64,000 nucleotides of DNA from Batkoa obscura. Lineage: Eukaryota; Entomophthoromycota; Entomophthoromycetes; Entomophthorales; Batkoaceae. The stretch covers positions 275,360-339,359 of the forward strand of contig JASVEC010000041.1 in the NCBI GenBank assembly GCA_030770535.1. Direction: 5' to 3'. The notes under the pieces are model-generated. The model saw nothing but the letters and a program-made list of their open reading frames with translations, had not been told where the DNA came from and did no database searches. A program made the translations under genes and the position numbers. Shown here one piece after another: positions 1-12,543 of the stretch; the stretch's first letter is position 1, and the number at the start of each line of letters is the position of its first letter.

Positions 1-3000
1 AAATATAAATAAGCTAATTTAAACTCTCAATATTCTAGAATTTAAATGTTCTTATTTGGATATTGGCCTTTAAGATGAGGATTTTAATAAATTTGATTTA
101 AAAACCTATAACATTTGCGTTTTATCAGCAATAAGCTAGTAAATCAAAATATCTAAAGTCAGTATGTTCATTTTTATTGTATTATACTGTAAAAGTATAT
201 TAAATTGATATTTTTTCAACTTTTAAAATAAACAAGATAACAAGATTTCGAAATCTAGAATAATAAAACAGAATATTGGGATACTACATTGGCAAATAGA
301 ATTTAAAAATAGAAAATATTATTCTTTAGTTACATATTTAGTTTTCGGGCTTACTATTAAATATAGAATTAATATACAAATGGGGCTCATCTTTCAATTG
401 AAAGGCAATGACAATAAAAGGAGCTTGATTCCTTAAATTTATTAAAGATCGGGTGTTTTAAAGTTTACCCAAGCAGCAGGTGATATCCTCTTAATAGTAA
501 TTACATGTGATCGAAACAGTCTTCTTAGATATTGTCATGAGGTTTGATTGTTTATTGAGGAACTGTTGATCATTTTTCCTAATTTATAAATAAAAACGAT
601 TATTGATATAAATAGAAAAAGCTAAGACATGACAAAAACTGGACCATCAACTCGTATACATTAGAGTTAAGGGATTTTATTCTAACTAATATCTTTTCCT
701 TAATATATCGATTTTTTTTTCTAATTTCGACATTTCGCTTTAATACATCTGATTTTTTTTCTATTTCTTATATAATTTGTATATTCTTGTTTTCATTTGA
801 TATTAAATTATTAAGTTTATTGAAATTCCAAGATTGCACAGTATTTCTTTGTACTGAGAACAAAACTTATGTCAATAAAATGCTCTATTTAATTAATCTG
901 AGTTACTAATATATTATAACAAGTAACAATATTTTAATATAGCTATTTTTCACAAAAATATAAAAGTCAATAAATAAAATTAACAAATAAAAAAGTAATA
1001 TAAAAATCAATAAATGTAACTTTTATTCATTTATGGCCAAAATAACAAAATGTTTATTTTTAATTAAATAGTCATAAAAGTTACCATAGTAATTATATGA
1101 ACAAACAAACTATATTTATAGAACTTTTAACTATTAAAAATAAGAGAAATGATAAAGCCTTTAATACGTAACTTGAAAATTATAATATTTTAAGGAATAA
1201 ACCTCCTTTTTAAAATAATATAAAAAAATCATCACGGTGGTATAAAATTAGTTATTCTTAGACAGTGAATACAATGTATTTAGATCATAGCGTCATTATT
1301 TATTTTTGGTAAACGCGACAGAATTACATAAATTATGATATACCAATAAAACAAAAAAGGTAGTGTTTAAATAACTTGCACTTTAAAATTCCAAGTAATA
1401 TCAAAAGGGTGATGAATAGGCTTAATAAATGTATTTGTTAAATTTTAGTAAAATTCTTATCACTTAAGTTTGGAATAGACTGATTATAAACAATACTGTA
1501 ACAATAATAGGACTATGTACTTCCAATAAACTTTATTTCATTTTTTACCTTTAAAAGTTGTTCTGTTAGTCTTACTGATTCTAAATAAGTCAAAAAGCTT
1601 TAATATGGTTTATATCATTAGTAATAAAAGCTGTGTTTATTTTATAGTGATTTATAGTTTTTTTTTAAAAAGCTGTACTATATGATTTAACAATACATTA
1701 AGTTATAAAAATATAGGAATAAAATTTAACTATGTGGTTAATTTATTACTATTATAAAAATAATTAAATATATTATCCTACTTATACCGCATATAATTAC
1801 AAATAAAATGGATCATAATATTATTTAAATTAAAAACTTGTTTACATGATAGTGCTTTCATATTGGAGCTTCTCAACAGATTTTATAAAATTTGCTTGTA
1901 ACCAAATTAGAATTCCTTCTTGCACAATAATTGTAATGTATTTATAGCTGTGTTAAGTTTTTTTAATAGTTTGACATTTGTATTTCTATAGATGTAGCCT
2001 GTTCAAGCTAGTGCCCTATTTTTAATAAAGGAATGTTTTTGGTTTACATTTTTGACCATTTTTATGTAATCTAGAATCGAAAAAAAAACAAATACTAAAA
2101 CAAAAGACATCCCTATAAATAGATTTTATTTTTATTTTTATTTTTATTTTTGTATAGTTGAATTAAATAAAAAGTACCAAACTTTAAATTAATCACATCA
2201 TTAAGTAAAATTAAAGAAAATATCAACTTTCTCAATTTAGTACCAGTGTTTTTTTTTTTAGAAAGTATCTCCTAATTAAAAAATAAGTTAATGTAATCAT
2301 TTAGAATTGAATAATTATGGGGATGTATTTTTAAGAATTTTACTAATAGCTTTTCCATTTAAATAGTGCTTAAAAAATAGAAAAAGTGATGAAATCAAAA
2401 AAAACATCCTCACTTTTTAAATTTAGCATTTACGTGTATTAAATATGAAGCCACAGAGTTGATTTTATGTGTTAACATAATACTAATCTTTTAATAGGTA
2501 CTTAAAAACACTTTCAAAATAGTATATTAGCATCAACTATAAACTCAACTCGGTAAAACATACACTACAATTTACCCTGAGCATAGCAACGGAGCAAAAC
2601 TCCAACTAATAGATAATACAAAGTGGTTGTAAACCCTTAAGCTACAAAATCGTATGGACGAAGATGTAAGTTGATTTGCTAATATTAGAAGAAAATAAAT
2701 TACCATATATAGTAATTTCCAAAACTTACCTAATTTAAAAAGGAAATCCTGCCACAAAAGACAATATGAATAATTTAAATCAACGAGGTTGGCTTTCATA
2801 GTTTTATGCTAATAATATTAAGTCAAATTTTATAAAGTATCCAATTTAATTAACACTTTGATTTGGGCTGCCTGAACTAAGTTTAAGTAACACTAATCTT
2901 AAATTAGTTATATGCTTTACTTATATAGTTTTGAATATTGAAAGTTTATTTACTGTTATATGAAATCAAGTTAAAGTATAATAAGTGATCTTGAGTATCA

Positions 3001-4310
3001 ATATATAAAATAATTTATCATTGTTTGTTAAAAAATGGACTCAATACATTAGTTTTTTTAATAACTATTTAATGAAATCATATTAATTGTTCATAAAAAG
3101 ATAAATTTAACCAATTTTATCATTAAAATATAAATTTTTAGAAATTAAAAATGTATTAATAACCTGTGTTTACCTCAAGTCAATAACTTTTATACAAATA
3201 CTTAAATATTGAAATTATAATAAAACAGGAAATTGCATAAACCCTCCTTTAAAATCTGTATGGGTTATCTTTTTTGTTTCTGCATTTTGTTCACTTTGCA
3301 AGTAGCTTAAAACTCTAAAAACCTTAAGCTGATTTTTGATGCAAAAAACATCCTGAAAAGTAATTTTAATTTACTTCTCTTTATTCAATTAATTGAAATT
3401 ATCACTATTAAAGATATAATAATCACGCTTCTATGTAAGCTATGGTTGAAATAAAAACAAGATTCGAAAGATATATTAACCCATCAATCAAAATAATGAA
3501 GCATTAATCCCTACATAAATTGTTATATTATTAATCAATTAAAAGTATTAACCCATAAGTTATCCCTCATTTTTTATTATTCTTGAATCTATAAATTTAA
3601 TATTGTCTAATAAATTTGCTTAATTTAGAGAATTGCCGTCAATAATATTGACACCATATTTAATTAAAAATTTACTTGTGATGTATCTATTCCTATTATA
3701 ACAATGTAGTAGATTTACTTAACACCCAACCCTTGTAAGTGGGTATTAAATTTCTTTATAAATATCACGCAAACACTAAGACGAGCAAGTTAATTTTCTT
3801 CACATTAATGAATACATTTTATCTTCTTATTTTAAATTTATTTATCTCAATTTATTGATATTAAACTTAAAATTTTTAACAGGAATACCGATTAAACTTT
3901 TAGCATTGAGTAAAAGTAATAGATTAAGAATTCTAATCGAATTTTGTTTAGTAAATGGTGAAATACCCGTAACTTACTACAAGCGGTATTATCATTTTTA
4001 AATAAAAATGGCTACTCTGATCATACTAATTTCAATTATTCAGGGAAAGCGAATAGGAATTGCCTTTTAAAATAAATAAAACGATTATTGCTATTTATGG
4101 GATGCGATATAAATTTGCCATACTTGGAGGTCATTAGATTTTTAAATTAAATTGGAAATCTTTTCTACTTTTAATAGTAATTGTTATTCTTTTAAGACCT
4201 TTTTGCGCGCGCATAAAATTCAATTTGTATTCTATTTAATCATAGCACTAAGGAGGTGGGGAGATTTCTAAAAAAAGTATGAGCAATAATTGAGTAGAAG
4301 AGTAAAAGTA
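1..4310. other. gene-free AT-rich stretch
   Basis: No reading frame with protein-like composition and no plausible exon/intron chain was found on either strand. The stretch holds one foldback element (2319-2411) and scattered A/T-rich simple sequence. A short GC-alternating run lies near 4204-4212. A minus-strand open frame at 2572-2799 is biased only by AT composition and is not called. Confidence 0.6.
2319..2411 (+). mobile_element. foldback MITE-like element, copy 1
   Basis: Begins GGGGATGT and ends ACATCCTC, giving an imperfect terminal inverted repeat. The centre holds the family's CTTTTCCA-like arm, a variant of the TAGCGCTTAAAA core (here TAGTGCTTAAAA) and the matching purine arm. About 93 bp. 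Forward orientation is defined as the GGGGATGTATTTTT end on the left. Confidence 0.8.
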
Positions 4311-4318
4311 TATAAATA
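4311..4318 (+). promoter_or_regulatory. TATA box of the Zn2Cys6 gene
   Basis: TATAAATA lies 51 bp upstream of the ATG at 4362. This spacing recurs at several other accessory genes in the window. Confidence 0.55.
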
Positions 4319-4361
4319 GTGGTCGAATTCCCTTTGATACAATAGTTTGATATTTATCAAT

Positions 4362-4778
4362 ATGTGCAAAGACTTCATTTCAGTTAACTTTGACTTTAAA
4401 AATGATTTTAAAATGGAATACCTCGATGAAGCTCTCGTGACACATCCCTACAAATGTATGTACTGCCAAGCAAATCGTCTAAAATGTAATAAAGCTAAAG
4501 GCTGTTGTGATAAATGCCTACGTCGTAACCTAGTTTGTAAATATGATAGTAAACCCCCTAGATCTCATCGTCCTAAAGATATCAAGTTAGCATCTCACCT
4601 TAACCGTTTTTCCATAGTTCCTAAAACTAAGAAGTCAAATAAAAAATCAAAAAGTAATACTAGTGCATTGACACCAGAAAAAGATATAAGTTCCTCAGAA
4701 ACAATGCCAAGTGAAACGTATGAATCAAATGGCGAACAGAATTCAAATAGGCACTCAATTAGTTTTCTATTATGTTGA
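4362..4778 (+). CDS. small Zn2Cys6 (fungal-type) zinc cluster protein
   Basis: A 138-residue intronless gene. Residues 32-59 carry C-x2-C-x6-C-x6-C-x2-C-x6-C (C32, C35, C42, C49, C52, C59, with an extra C48), the binuclear zinc cluster of Gal4-type DNA-binding proteins. Basic residues follow (KPPRSHRPK), then a Lys/Ser/Thr-rich tail with no visible activation or dimerisation region. It is much shorter than typical family members of 500 residues or more and lacks the fungal-specific middle homology region. The ATG at 4362 is chosen because a TATA box lies 51 bp upstream; a second in-frame ATG at 4413 would keep the zinc cluster. It is likely nuclear and DNA-binding. Whether it regulates transcription or is a relic of a larger factor cannot be told. 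Confidence 0.8.
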   Translation: MCKDFISVNFDFKNDFKMEYLDEALVTHPYKCMYCQANRLKCNKAKGCCDKCLRRNLVCKYDSKPPRSHRPKDIKLASHLNRFSIVPKTKKSNKKSKSNTSALTPEKDISSSETMPSETYESNGEQNSNRHSISFLLC

Positions 4779-5290
4779 TCACATCCTAATTTCTTATTAA
4801 TTTATTTTCGTTTTAATAAAATTTACTTACTAACTATTTCGCACCTTAATAAATTTATTTGCTTTATCATGGTATTTTTTTAACATTTAAAACCATTAAT
4901 GATAGCACGATAGTGAGATTTTGATCTTGGGATAAAGTACTAATTAGCCTGATTTATAGTGTGTTTATACTGGAAAAGGGATATGTAAAAATGTAAGTAT
5001 ACTAAAATAATTTTTTAAATTTTAATCTAAAGCCTATTGCTATTTTAGTTAAACTTCTAATTAATAACTCACTCATTTTGTTCAAAAAATAATTATTATT
5101 TGGAACCAAAACTTTAAAAATATAAATAAAATTTTTGTTTTATGTTCATTTGTTTTTAAGGTTTTAAGCCTTCGATAGAAAGTAGGTTACAATTTATTAT
5201 TATCTTTTAAAACTAACAAAATAGTTAATATTTCTTTATATAATCTTACGTTAAAATAAGAAATTGGAATTCATAGATATTTCAATATGC

Positions 5291-5426
5291 AACGTGGATT
5301 TGATGTTGAGGGAAAGTGTGACGGCGCGGAACATCTGCCCAGTTGCTAGCAATTTTTTTCATCTTTGTAGTAGCTGGGCAAATATTTATACCACATCACG
5401 TTTTTCCACTTTTCTAAATCCATGTT
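5291..5426. repeat. long imperfect inverted repeat (hairpin)
   Basis: Left arm 5291-5348 and right arm 5368-5426 are reverse complements over about 58 bp, around a 19-bp loop. The best-conserved part is TGCCCAG...CTGGGC; the outer part shares AACrTGGATTT. Most mismatches are C/T or G/A transitions, with the right arm nearly always carrying the A/T state. The left arm is locally GC-richer than anything nearby. No coding potential is visible. Confidence 0.7.
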
Positions 5427-6513
5427 AATAGATTTTAAAAAGGATCAATAAAATTGGAAACGAGGCTACAAATATATTATAACACTGTTCTAATACATTT
5501 ACATAAGTTATAAAGTACTTGATTTACGTTTTATAATAAATAAGTGTTATTTCATATTTTTACGGAATTTAGGGTGTTTATGGGTGTTAATATTTTACAT
5601 CTAAACTATTAATCAAATTGTTGCTGTTGAGGGTCAAAGATATATCATGTTTCGAGAGGATCGAACTATTTTTTATCCATATTCTTTATAGATGCTCAAG
5701 TAGCCCTAAAACATGTTAGTTTTGAAAAAAAACATGTAAACTATCAATATTAAATAACATAATAAAATATTACTATTAAAGCCTAGAATTTGACTTTACT
5801 TTATTTCAGTTAATAGAAACTGGTCATTCAAACATTGGGTTATCTTGTGATTCTTCTAGGATAACTCATTTTTACCATAATAATTTATTTAATGTTTTGG
5901 ATAATGTGATTCCTTTTACCTTGACTGTTACTCGGATTAAGCTTTACATTTAAAACTAAATTTCCACCAAACCCATGCTTTGATTTGTTTTTAATATTCC
6001 GCAAAATAGTTTCATGTAGTATATCTTTTAATGTTATATACATTAATGTAGATGTGGGTTTTTTCTAAATGTGACCAGTTGTTCTTTATAGCTCCTAGGT
6101 ATCTAGATGTAATTTAGCAGATTAGTTATTGAAATCAAATCTCAAGCCATTGTAATAGTTATTGATTATCTTAAATTCAGATTAAATACGAGGGTGGATC
6201 AAAAAGGTTAAAAGTAAAGTAAAAATAAAAAAATGAAAATTTAATGTATGTTTTTTTATATAAGTGGGTTAGTTTAAAAGCTCTGTTCAATTTTTGTTCA
6301 ATTTAAATTTTAGCAAAAATTGCAAATTAATTATAAAATGCTATGAAAGTATTTACTTTTTTGCTCAATTTAAAATACTCATATAGAAGCGTTTTTTTAA
6401 CCAGTATTTGTTTGAAAATTTGAAAAGTTACACTACAGAAAATGAAAGACTTTACCTTTAATTTCAACTAAGCTTTAAACTTACCTAAATATAATTTACA
6501 GATTTTATTTAAC

Positions 6514-6608
6514 ACATATGTATTTTTCATTTGAGAATTTTAGTAATAGTCTTTCCACTCAAATAGCGCTTAAAAAATGGAAAAAGTAATGAAACCAAAA
6601 ACATCACC
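6514..6608 (+). mobile_element. foldback MITE-like element, copy 2
   Basis: The interior is well preserved (CTTTCCACTCAAATAGCGCT, then TGGAAAAAGTAATGAA), but the left terminus is worn. The right end reads ACATCACC. It sits 7 bp from copy 3 in the same orientation. Confidence 0.8.
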
Positions 6609-6615
6609 AATATAT

Positions 6616-6713
6616 GAGGATATATTTTTGTGTTTAACAATTTTACTAACAATCTTTCCGCTCGAATAGCGCTTAAAAAATGGGAAAGTAATGAAATTAA
6701 AAAAAACACCCTC
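6616..6713 (+). mobile_element. foldback MITE-like element, copy 3
   Basis: Runs from GAGGATAT to AACACCCTC and is flanked by ATAT on both sides. The internal arms and AGCGCT core are present. It forms a direct pair with copy 2, so one may have inserted next to the other. Confidence 0.85.
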
Positions 6714-9506
6714 ATATTCTAAATCTCAAATTAAATAGGTAATTATTTTTATAAAAAACTAATAAAATAGTTTTATTTTTTTATCCTGAAAATAATTACT
6801 TACTCAATTTAAAACTTAGGATCTATATTAAATAAAAATTTTAGATTATATTTTTTTAAAAGTTTTATATCAAATTTTTATCTTTACTATTCTCTTTACT
6901 TTTTTATCCTACTTTTATACTATACTTGACTTATTTTATGAAGAAAATGGTGCATATGAAAGCCGACCTAATAGTTTGTGATGTTATATTTTATTATGCA
7001 CTTTAATAATTTAACTTATGATTTTAACTTTGTTCAATATATTAAAAAAAATTGTTTTTGATTTTTTTTAGTTTGATTAATAAATATGATTATGCTCATT
7101 CCTTGAAGCTACAAAAAAGCTTTGCTTTATTTTTATTTTTATTTTTATTTATAGTCAATTTTTTCAGTATGAGTTTAAAAATTATATCTTTTGCATATTC
7201 TTAAATTATATTAAGGTACCTTAACTTCAAATTAAAAGCAATGGAAAAGATTTAATTTCAAGCCGCCCTATAATTTAAAATTTTAGTTTTAAAAGTAAAT
7301 TTTCTATTTTTAGCAATGATTTTTTTTTTCTAATTTTTTAAATATTTTTAAATTATACGAATTGGAATTTCTTTTGCCAAATGTTATTGATATTTTAATA
7401 ATAAAAAATAATAAACAATATAATAAATAAATAAAACTATAGGTTTTAATCGGGAAAAAATAATACATATATAATAAGAAGCTCTATTTTTTTTTTCAAA
7501 AATTTATTTGGACTTTACTAACAAATAAGGCTGATTTTAAATAGCGAAAATAATAATAAAGTTTGATTAATTTGACTATTAAATTTAGAATCAATTCAAC
7601 TGCTTGCTTAATTTTTACCTCACTTTATATTATTATAATGCTTCAACCCAAATCTAATATTTACTTTTATTATCATCTGCCAAATTTCACAATCCCTTAC
7701 TCTTGTGTTACTTTATATAACCTGATTTTATGGCTTTAAATTTATAGAATTAAAGCTGTATTATTTTCATAATAATGTGTATTGTCAATGGGGTTTATAG
7801 ATGTTTTATTTCTTTCCTTAGTTAAATATCATCCTTGTATAAGCTTTTGTCTTAATCTTAATCTTGATCTTTAAACAATCCATAAAAGTTTTGGAATTCT
7901 TCAGTTTTGACCCTTCCTTTCAATCCTTTTTTCTAGTGATTTTCCGATACTTAAAAATCAGTAGAAAGTACCTCTAAAACTGAGCATCAAATATACAATG
8001 TTTTGACTATTCAAATCTTTGAGGACTTGTTTTTGTAAAAGTATTCCTATCTTACCAAAAGGTACTCCATTGAGCAATTAATCTACTAAGTTGAGTAAAT
8101 TGATATATCTCTTATTTGTATGTAGCTAATAAAACATTTAATATTGATTCTTTTTAGTGTGAAAATTTCTTATTTCGTTTTAATAATTAATCGGTTTGAA
8201 ATTGAGCTATTTAATTAACCAATGTAAATAATACAGATAATTAACATTTTCTTCTAAACATAGTTGACCTACAAGGTAAGCACTGATATGCAAAAAAACT
8301 AAAATTGATGAAAAAGCGATCTTTAGATATTTCTGAAGGAAATCTAAAGGCTTTAGCGTAGTATACTTTCTATAAGACTTTGAAGTAATCGTAGGGAAGA
8401 TTTATCTTTTTTTAAATTAAACTTAATCATTTCAGAAAATAGGCTATTATGTGAGGGCGGAGCTGCGATTGAATCAATGTTGATATAATAAAAGTTTTGT
8501 ATGAGATCCAGATTATTAATCCGGGAAAAAAGGGTTTTGTAGAATTATTAAAATTAGGACAAATTACGTTAACAAAATCCAGCCTATTCTCTTATAGATT
8601 AATATTTATTGAAAAGCAATTAGTAAAAGCAGCAATCTAAGAAATTCATAAAGATAGAATGAAAATCAGAAAATACTTGGCTCATTTTATCATGTATATT
8701 AACACTTAAAAAAAGGTATTTGTTACTAACTAAAAGTTTGAGGTCCTGGGTCTAAGCCAGAGTAGTATATTCGTTAGAAAAGTTCCTGTAGAATCAAGCT
8801 TAACTTAAAGGATAGCTATTTATTCCTATATAGCCTGATATTTTTATCATCTCTAGGGACAATAATGAAGGAGTATCTCACTTCAAGATAGCTACAGTCC
8901 CTATAAAAACTTAATTAATGGTTTTCTTGGTTTTGTTCTATTTTACCATTTGATTTGGTATATAAATAACTTTTAACTAACGTTGTTTTTAAAATTGAAC
9001 TTTGCACATAATAAAATTAATATTTTAAGTTTATTCGTATTTTAGAGTTTAAAATATAACATTATTATAAATATACTTTTTAATGAATGATTGTTTATAT
9101 CTTACTTTGCTATAACAATTAATAACTCTTCTATTTTAATTTTAATAGATGAAAATCACCTTATTATCATTATTGAAGTTTAAGTTTGAAAAATTAATAA
9201 TAAAAAAACATGTTTTTACTTTATATTATAAATTATAAACATTTGATTTTTAATATACTAAAAGTTTCTATTAAACTATTATAAATTACATGGGTTTCAT
9301 ATTTAATTTATATTTTAATTAAATAAAATATTGGATCTATCAATTAGAATACGATTAATCACATCAAATATAAAATTTATTAAAGTCTACAAAGACGAAT
9401 CAAGCTCATATTAAAAACAATCTTTAACTTAATATTTATAATAACATAAAAAATAATTACTATATAATAAAACTACTTTAATCCCCACACTTTAATTTTA
9501 TAGAAA

Positions 9507-10311
9507 TCAATTAGATTTTTTAATTTGTTCCATTTCCTGCTTCCAAGCTCTGTTAATTTCCGTTTCCATTTGAGGTAAATCCAAATCTTTAGCTAACCAT
9601 TTAATACTATCTTTATCCACTAATGGTAGTTCTGGATCCTCTTTCTTCAATCTTTTATCTAAATCGTTTAAATGTCTATCTATTTTATCTTCTGTAATCA
9701 ATTCACATCTATTTTGTTTAATTAATAAGTTTAAATGTTTTGCCCCATGAAAAGCTTTAAAATGAGAATAAGTTCGAAAGGCATTATAAAAGAAAGGAAT
9801 ATTGGGTAAAGGTAAAATACTAAATAAACTAGTTAATGGTAAGGTTAATACGCTTAGATAATAATATTTTTGATGATATTGTTCACGATAGAGAGACATA
9901 GATGTGAGTTTTTTCATTAGTTCCTCACTATTAAATGCTTTTGGATATACAATTGGAATCTAAAAAAGAATGATTAAAATTTATTAATATGTGAGTTGAA
10001 ATGATCATTTTTTAAGTTATTATTTTTACCTTATCATTTTTATTTTTGTTACTCTCCTTATTATTTAGTTCAAATTCTTGTATTGATGGTATACTTTTAA
10101 AAAAAGTTTCATTATGCTCTACTTTATCTAACACTTTTAAACCCCATTGATATAATTTATATTTAACTGTAGTTGGTTTTGCTAAAGATAATTGTTCCCA
10201 TTTTCTACTAGCATAATCAATTCCTTTACCTACTATTCCACTCGATTTAATATTAGAAGAACAGCATAAGCCATATCGGCCTTTAAGGATGGGGATAATA
10301 TATATTTTCAT
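9507..10311 (-). CDS. mitochondrial K+/H+ exchange-related inner-membrane protein (Mit_KHE1 family)
   Basis: Two exons, 10311-10030 and 9959-9507, joined in phase 0 across a 70-nt GT-AG intron, encode 244 residues. The chain matches the Mit_KHE1 family (yeast YDL183C-like): an N-terminal IYIIPI-type start, a charged middle with a repeated Trp/Lys pattern, IVYPKAF, and a hydrophobic segment around PLTSLFSILPLPNIPFFYNA followed by YSHFKAFHGAKHL, a signature of the family. Family members are placed in the mitochondrial inner membrane and have been linked to K+/H+ exchange; the biochemical role is not settled. The start is the first ATG and no in-frame alternative precedes it. Length and motif order are those of a complete gene. 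Confidence 0.85.
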
Positions 10312-10814
10312 TTTTGGAGATTGAAATTAACGTTGAGTAAATAAGAAGTTAAATGTTTATTAACTTAGATGAATTTTATTTATTTAGTATCTTATTATTA
10401 AATCATCAGTTTTTATTGGTGGAATTAACTAAAGTTAAAAAATGAACTGACTAATTATTAAGTAATTATAATACTTTATTGTAATATTCCAATGATATAA
10501 TATATTAAAATTATTAACTATGAATAAAATAAATCAAATTTTATAAAATATTAAAATTATCAAAATATAACCATAATAATAATTTAATCATAAATCATAG
10601 CATAAACTTTATTTAAATTCTATTGATTTCTAATTGAAAAGTATTTAACATTAATAATAAAATGAATGTATAATCCTATTTCTATTAAACAATCATCTTT
10701 TGATTTTTTCTATAAAAATAACACTTCAGTTCCATTAAAATCGAAAAAAAATCACTTAAAAATCGAAAAAATTTTAACAGTTCCTTTAATAAAATCTCCA
10801 ATTCTAACCATTGT
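10312..10814. other. AT-rich intergenic spacer
   Basis: About 500 bp between two minus-strand genes. It must hold the promoter of the Mit_KHE1-type gene and the 3' end of the NDUFB10-like gene. No TATA-like or other distinct motif stands out. Confidence 0.5.
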
Positions 10815-11264
10815 TTAATTTAACTTAGCATTCTAGAAAAAGAAACATTAACATCTTTAATAAAACTTCTTTTAAAAATGTTCTTACATGTTCTGAAGGT
10901 CCACGACGTTCGCCACCAACTCGATTTTTTTGTAAACGTTGTAAATAAGCTTCAGCTAAATGACGACAATGTTGGTAATGATTAACACTTTCTGTCTTAT
11001 AACATTGAACTAAACTTTGTCGAATAATTCTTGCTTCATAGACCTTTACCCAATCTTCACGTACTCTTTGGGCTCGAGCTTCAATAATGGCTAAAGTAAA
11101 AAAAATAAAAGTAATTAAAAATTAATTATGTTTAGATTAAAGTTAGTTTATTGTTACGGTGAAGAGTAGAATTGAAATTTACCAACTGGATTTTTGGGAT
11201 CAAAATCAGCATCATTAAAATCGGGTACTCGGGGAAACACTTGATGTTCGTATGGACGTGGCAT
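10815..11264 (-). CDS. NADH:ubiquinone oxidoreductase subunit, NDUFB10/PDSW family
   Basis: Three exons (11264-11183, 11090-10888, 10832-10815) encode 100 residues. The core AIIEARAQRVREDWVKVYEA, followed by QCYKTESVNHYQHC and LAEAYLQRL, is the NDUFB10 (fungal 12-kDa) signature, with cysteines spaced as in intermembrane-space complex I subunits. It is an accessory membrane-arm subunit of respiratory complex I. The last exon is only 18 nt. If the 55-nt terminal intron (GTAAGA...TTTTTCTAG) were retained, translation would run about 20 hydrophobic residues further before stopping, so a two-exon form is also possible. The spliced form is preferred because both splice sites are strong and it leaves a hydrophilic tail. 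Confidence 0.85.
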
Positions 11265-11512
11265 TTTGTTATATTTAGAAAATAAATTGAAATAAAGTTA
11301 AATTTATTTTGGACTATGATTTGTTCAACTGTTCGATTAAATTAGGATCAAAAATCATTAGGGGAATTCATTAAATTTTGTTCTTTTTATACAATTTTAT
11401 TTTTTAATATAAATTTTGATATAATAAATAAATTTCAATAAATAGCCAAAGTAAAATCAAACTTTTAATAAAGCAAAATAAAATTTTTAATATTCATAAA
11501 AAAGCTCTTAAA

Positions 11513-12543
11513 TTAATCTTCATGTTCATGGACCTGTTGTTGGTTTTGTTGTTCAAATAGTACTTTCCTAAAAAATATATTAATACTTGTCTTCATCATT
11601 AATAATAATAAACTTACACAAACCTAGGAGCAGCGAGATATCTAACACCCCTTGAGGATGGTTGGGATGGCCAAACGTCATCTAAAAAGTAATAAACATG
11701 GCCCACAAACATGGAAATTAAATGGAGATAAGGTATCTGTTTTTGAAATATAGCACTCATACTAACTAATACAAATGGTAAATAAGGCGCATGGAATGTA
11801 AATAACCCCAGAAAGGCTAGTTGCACATCCGGCGATTTTCGTGACCAAACATAGGTTAGAGCAAAAGTTAGGAGGGTTGAAAGAAAGGGCACTTTTAAAA
11901 AGGGACCTATTACCTATATGGGTTAATAATTAATAATTAATAATTAATATTCAATGGGTTTTAAAATGATAGGAAACAATCAACTTACTAAAAATGAAGA
12001 AGCAAAGTAAATTAACATAAAGCAAAAATCCGCTGTTCTTCCATAAAAACTACCCTCTTCTAACATACGGGAATAATTTATACTATATAAATATTATTAT
12101 TTAATATTTTAGTATATATATTGAATTATATTAATTAATATAAATAGATGGATGAAAACTTACAAAAAAAACATGTAAAAAAACCATTCCATATCTAATT
12201 TGCCAAAATAAAAAAAATTGGTAAATAAACGCCATATCTAATAATAATAAAATTTAATTAATTCATATTCTTTTTTCATATAAATAGATTATAGTATTAA
12301 TAACACTTACTTGAAATTCTTCAAACACTAATTTATAATTTAAATAAATTTGAAAATAAGACAATAAATTTAGGGACTAAATTAAAAAAAGATTAGTATT
12401 TAGTTGACTTATTTTTAAATGTAACTTTTATACTAAATAATAAAACTCACAATTGACGCAGTTAATAATAAAGTAGTTGTAAAATACAATCTAGTAACTA
12501 CAGGTATATCAAAGAACCATTGTACAAGTTGATTTTGTATCAT
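11513..12543 (-). CDS. Derlin (DER1 family) ER membrane protein
   Basis: Six exons (12543-12451, 12376-12311, 12237-12164, 12082-11989, 11913-11618, 11567-11513) give 225 residues. Diagnostic Derlin features in order are: IPVVTRLYFTTTLLLT, a short YFQIYLNYKLVF segment, IWRLFTNFFYFG, YSRMLEEGSFYGRTADFCFM, SRKSPDVQLAFLGLFTF, HAPYLPFVLV and MFVGHVYYFLDDVWP. Derlins are rhomboid-fold pseudoproteases of the ER membrane that help move misfolded proteins out to the cytosol for degradation. The WR motif of the first loop is present. The tail is short and acidic/Gln-rich (ending VHEHED), without an obvious SHP box, so binding to Cdc48 through that motif is not supported. The gene starts about 600 bp from the divergent ArfGAP gene. 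Confidence 0.93.

Larger units (their letters stand above)
4779..9506. other. gene-free AT-rich stretch
   Basis: About 4.7 kb without a supportable gene. It contains a long imperfect inverted repeat (5291-5426), two foldback elements almost head to tail (6514-6713), and TTTTA/TTTTTA simple repeats near 7125-7150. Confidence 0.6.

Noticed and set aside
2572-2799. Minus-strand open frame of 75 codons
   Set aside because: Residues reflect A/T bias (Leu, Phe, Ser, Tyr), with no domain, no TATA box and no splice partner.
3258-3355. Possible extra decayed foldback copy
   Set aside because: Length and a TAGCTTAAAA core with AACATCCTG at the right fit, but the arms and left terminus cannot be aligned convincingly.
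4204-4212. GCGCGCGC run upstream of the Zn2Cys6 gene
   Set aside because: Striking in A/T-rich DNA, but too short to assign to an operator or Z-DNA function.
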